8,824 bases of DNA, taken from the NCBI GenBank assembly GCA_045577595.1, contig JAZNIR010000113.1, positions 1 to 8,824 of the forward strand, in the 5' to 3' direction. Positions 7,107 to 8,824 of this stretch are shown in pieces (the first letter of the stretch is position 1; each line of letters begins with the position of its first letter). Source of the DNA: Scatosoma sp045577595 (lineage in GTDB: Bacteria; Bacillota; Clostridia; Christensenellales; Borkfalkiaceae). The notes under the pieces were generated by a model. It had not been told where the DNA came from. It did no database searches and saw only the letters and a list, made by a program, of their open reading frames with translations. The translations under genes were made by a program, and so were the position numbers.

Positions 7107-8276
7107 CTACGCTACACCGTCCGACGGCCAAGTTCGGTTTGTTTTAAACCATTCGGTATCTTTAAAGAGTATCGCGTTATTCGAACAACGCACTTTGGAT
7201 TCCCCGTCCTTTTCAATCAACACGATATTCCCGTTCATAGATTGCCCATTCTTTCCGTCAGCGGATATAATCGAAGTAACGTAAATCTGTTTGGTGTATT
7301 TCGCCACACGATTCGTAAACGCTTGCGACGGGAAATCGTTTTCGGGATTTTTTGCATACTCCATATTCCCGCAACAACAGCAAACGCATACGATATCCGG
7401 CTGAATCACCGACAATAAATTTTCGCTACTTGCCGTATAACTTCCGTGATGTCCCGCTTTAAACAACTTCACTTTGGGCAAGAAATTATATTGCATCAAA
7501 TACGATTCTCCTTTTTCTTCCAAATCACCCGTAAACAAATAGTGATTATCCCCTTGCGAAATTAGCGTACAAACGGAATACTCGTTTTCACCGCCACCGC
7601 CCGAAGTGGGATTTTCGTAAAAGTAATTGTAAAGAATATTCATAGACGTTTGCGTTTTTGCATCCAACACGAACGTTCTTCTCGCGCCTTCCGTCGCATT
7701 CCCGCCGTTCCAACATTCTAACGCCGTATAAACGGACGTTTCTTTGGTTTTTAAATATTCCACCGCGTCCGAATATTCCGCGTATAACGTAGCATTTCCC
7801 TTATCCGTTTCCAACTTTTGGTCGGTAAGGGGAAATTGTATCAGCGTGCCGATTTTGTATTGATAGAAAATACCCGTTTGGGTAGAACCGCTCTTTTCTC
7901 CAACAAATCCCGCGATATGGTCTTGATGTGCGTGCGTAGCAATCACGTATTCCAACACCCTGTCGGTGCAATAGGCGTCCACGTATTGCTTTATCGTCGT
8001 AGCGCTTCCTTTTCTCGAACCCGCATCAATCAAAACTTCGACGTCGCCCGTTTTTATGAGCGTGCAATCCCCCGAAGAACCGTTTCCAAGCTCTAAAAAA
8101 TGAATTTGTAAATCGTCGGTAATAATCGGCTCGTCCTTTTTATTCTTTTGCCAAAAATAATACACGCCCACCGCAACGGCGACAAGCACGACGATTAAGA
8201 AAAACACGAACGGACGTTTTTTCGCAAACTTTTCAATTTCCCGTTTCGCCTTTCTTCTACTGCGTTTGGTAGCCAT
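7107..8276 (-). CDS. Membrane-anchored ComEC/Rec2-like metallo-beta-lactamase-fold protein
   Basis: A 389-residue protein of the metallo-beta-lactamase fold, nearest by motif to the detached hydrolase domain of ComEC. Residues 1-21 are strongly basic, and 22-42 form one transmembrane helix (PFVFFLIVVLVAVAVGVYYFW). By the positive-inside rule the catalytic domain should lie outside the membrane. Metal motifs are intact: THAHQDHIAGF (H115, H117, D119, H120), TGDLEEKGE with D251, and AGHHGS with H276-H277. The opening IHFLELGNGSSGDCTLIKT resembles the ComEC-type 'DVGQGD' strand but has LGNGSSGD. A block of five cysteines (C297, C299-C302) follows QPDIV, where relatives usually have plain hydrophobic residues. 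The start ATG has an AAGGAG site 5 bases away. It leads the tcdA transcript; no competence transport domain is fused. The substrate may be nucleic acid or phosphodiester, but this is only inferred from the family. Confidence 0.85.
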   Translation of the reverse strand: MATKRSRRKAKREIEKFAKKRPFVFFLIVVLVAVAVGVYYFWQKNKKDEPIITDDLQIHFLELGNGSSGDCTLIKTGDVEVLIDAGSRKGSATTIKQYVDAYCTDRVLEYVIATHAHQDHIAGFVGEKSGSTQTGIFYQYKIGTLIQFPLTDQKLETDKGNATLYAEYSDAVEYLKTKETSVYTALECWNGGNATEGARRTFVLDAKTQTSMNILYNYFYENPTSGGGGENEYSVCTLISQGDNHYLFTGDLEEKGESYLMQYNFLPKVKLFKAGHHGSYTASSENLLSVIQPDIVCVCCCCGNMEYAKNPENDFPSQAFTNRVAKYTKQIYVTSIISADGKNGQSMNGNIVLIEKDGESKVRCSNNAILFKDTEWFKTNRTWPSDGVA

Positions 8277-8302
8277 AAACTCTCCTTTTTATCTAAAATA
8301 GA

Positions 8303-8336
8303 AAACCGCCACCGTGTTTTTGCGCGGTGGCAGTTT
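8303..8336 (-). terminator. Intrinsic terminator after the split pyruvate formate-lyase genes
   Basis: A GC-rich stem of seven perfect pairs (GCCACCG at 8308-8314 with CGGTGGC at 8325-8331) is extended by AAAC/GTTT outside one mismatch. On the minus strand it is followed by TTTTCTATTTTA. It lies 45 bases past the stop of the glycyl radical domain gene and just before the ribosome binding site of the next gene, so it separates the two transcripts. I found no clear promoter for the downstream gene between this hairpin and its start, so some read-through is possible. Confidence 0.85.
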
Positions 8337-8381
8337 CGTGTGTCATAAAGTCATTCTTTCAAAAAACTTACGCGCGCGATT

Positions 8382-8615
8382 TTACATAGATTCGTGAATC
8401 GTTCTGGAAATAACGTCGTCTTGTTGTTCCTTGGTAAGTTTAATGAAGTTTACGGCATAACCGGAAACGCGAATGGTAAGTTGCGGATACTTTTCAGGAT
8501 GCGCTTGCGCATCAAGAAGTGTTTCGCGATTAAACACGTTCACGTTCAAATGGTAACCGCCGTCGCCAACGTAACCGTCTAACATATTCACCAAATTATC
8601 TACTCTGTTCGACAT
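8382..8615 (-). CDS. Free-standing glycyl radical domain of pyruvate formate-lyase (GrcA-like)
   Basis: A 77-residue protein equal to the C-terminal radical domain of pyruvate formate-lyase. MLDGY at 11-15 and HLNVNVFNRETLLDA (22-36) match PFL, and YPQLTIRVSGYAVNFIKL (43-60) contains the radical-bearing glycine, G52, in RVSGYAV. LTKEQQDDVISRTIHESM is the normal PFL ending. It lacks the N-terminal extension of E. coli YfiD/GrcA. I chose the second ATG at 8615: AAGGAG (8624-8629) is 8 bases away, but only 2 bases from an earlier in-frame ATG at 8621. The large PFL chain ends 47 bases upstream without this domain, so the two proteins probably assemble into one enzyme, with G52 oxidised by PFL-activating enzyme. 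A rescue role for another oxygen-damaged PFL, as YfiD does, is an alternative. Confidence 0.9.
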   Translation of the reverse strand: MSNRVDNLVNMLDGYVGDGGYHLNVNVFNRETLLDAQAHPEKYPQLTIRVSGYAVNFIKLTKEQQDDVISRTIHESM

Positions 8616-8646
8616 AATCATTTCTCCTTTTTTATCTTTTTATTTT

Positions 8647-8652
8647 ATTATA
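8647..8652 (-). promoter_or_regulatory. Possible internal promoter (-10) before the radical domain gene
   Basis: A perfect TATAAT lies on the minus strand in the 47-base gap between the two pyruvate formate-lyase genes. It would give a leader of about 25 bases that keeps the AAGGAG site. The -35 at 17-base spacing is TAAAGA, only three of six matches, and there is no TG extension. The gap is AT-rich, so chance occurrence is possible. Confidence 0.35.
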
Positions 8653-8662
8653 TGCCAAGCGC

Positions 8663-8824
8663 TTAGTCTTCTTTACCAAGCGAGCTGGGCGTAATCGAGA
8701 ACGTATTGGAAATACCGTCTCTCGAATATTCGTAAGGCAATTTTGCCACCGATTCCAAAGATGCCAACGCGCCGTTCGCGTCTCTACCGTGCATCGGGTT
8801 TGCACCGGGCGCAAGGGGCGTACC
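8663..8824 (-). CDS. pflB: Pyruvate formate-lyase large chain, C-terminal end (lacks the radical domain)
   Basis: The last 53 codons of a pyruvate formate-lyase gene that enters from the right edge. The protein converts pyruvate and CoA to formate and acetyl-CoA in anaerobic metabolism. The visible residues include APGANPMHGRD (5-15), SLESVAKLPYEYSRDGIS (22-39) and TFSITPSSLGKED (41-53), which follow E. coli PFL closely. In ordinary PFL the chain continues for about 70 more residues carrying the glycyl radical. Here a TAA stop at 8665-8663 ends it at the hinge, and that domain is a separate downstream gene. The catalytic cysteine pair should lie further upstream and is not visible. The frame is open to the window edge. 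This short sequence was too small to judge codon use. Confidence 0.92.
   Translation of the reverse strand, partial: GTPLAPGANPMHGRDANGALASLESVAKLPYEYSRDGISNTFSITPSSLGKED

Noticed and set aside
8616..8665. PFL split caused by a simple frameshift or sequencing error
   Set aside because: The gap is 47 AT-rich bases with a well-spaced ribosome binding site and a proper start codon, not one or two bases. A single indel cannot restore a PFL-like sequence through it.
8657..8685. Repeated CGCTTGG and the AAGCGCTT palindrome around the PFL stop codon
   Set aside because: The repeats are only seven to eight bases and partly coding; I saw no sign of an attachment site or mobile element.
8632..8814. 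A 60-codon open frame at the right edge, minus strand
   Set aside because: It is out of frame with the pyruvate formate-lyase coding sequence that occupies the same strand and matches the family well.
1..8824. Many CGTAC / GTACG words throughout the window
   Set aside because: They follow the preferred codons (GTA, TAC, ACG, GCG, CGT) and are scattered in coding sequence without regular spacing, so they are not a repeat array.

Overview
The window looks like chromosomal sequence from an anaerobic, fermentative Gram-positive bacterium, probably an uncultured member of the Clostridia. This is an inference from gene content: a glycyl-radical pyruvate formate-lyase, a lipoprotein-type peptide-binding protein, MetA/MetY methionine synthesis, strong AAGGAG-type ribosome binding sites and a TTGACG/TATACT promoter. 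Base composition is moderate, with many GCG, CGC, ACG, GTA and TAC codons. No rRNA, tRNA, CRISPR array, insertion sequence or phage gene was seen. Gene density is high; no gene-free stretch exceeds about 150 bases.

Left part (1-3594, minus strand): a peptide/nickel-type ABC importer operon in the order binding lipoprotein, OppB-like permease, OppC-like permease. The first two genes overlap by ATGA, the permeases are 10 bases apart, and OppC runs off the left edge. The binding protein is odd: a segment resembling the usual C-terminal end of family-5 binding proteins lies near its N-terminus, and the C-terminus stops early, as in a circular permutation.

Middle (3640-6025, plus strand): a two-gene methionine operon, metY then metA, starting from a clear divergent promoter and ending in a strong, probably bidirectional hairpin terminator. 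MetA has glutamate at position 111, which predicts acetyl-CoA use, so it should make the O-acetylhomoserine that MetY converts to homocysteine. A small XRE-family regulator converges on this terminator; its upstream region holds a perfect 9+1+9 inverted repeat that is probably its own operator.

Right part (6303-8824, minus strand): a membrane-anchored ComEC-like metallo-beta-lactamase-fold protein followed by the tRNA ct6A-forming enzyme TcdA, with terminators on both sides. At the right edge lies the most interesting feature: pyruvate formate-lyase encoded in two pieces. The large-chain gene ends with a stop codon just before the glycyl radical domain, and that domain is a separate 77-residue gene with its own ribosome binding site and a possible internal TATAAT box. 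The junction matches intact PFL with almost nothing missing, so this looks like a functional split rather than a broken gene.
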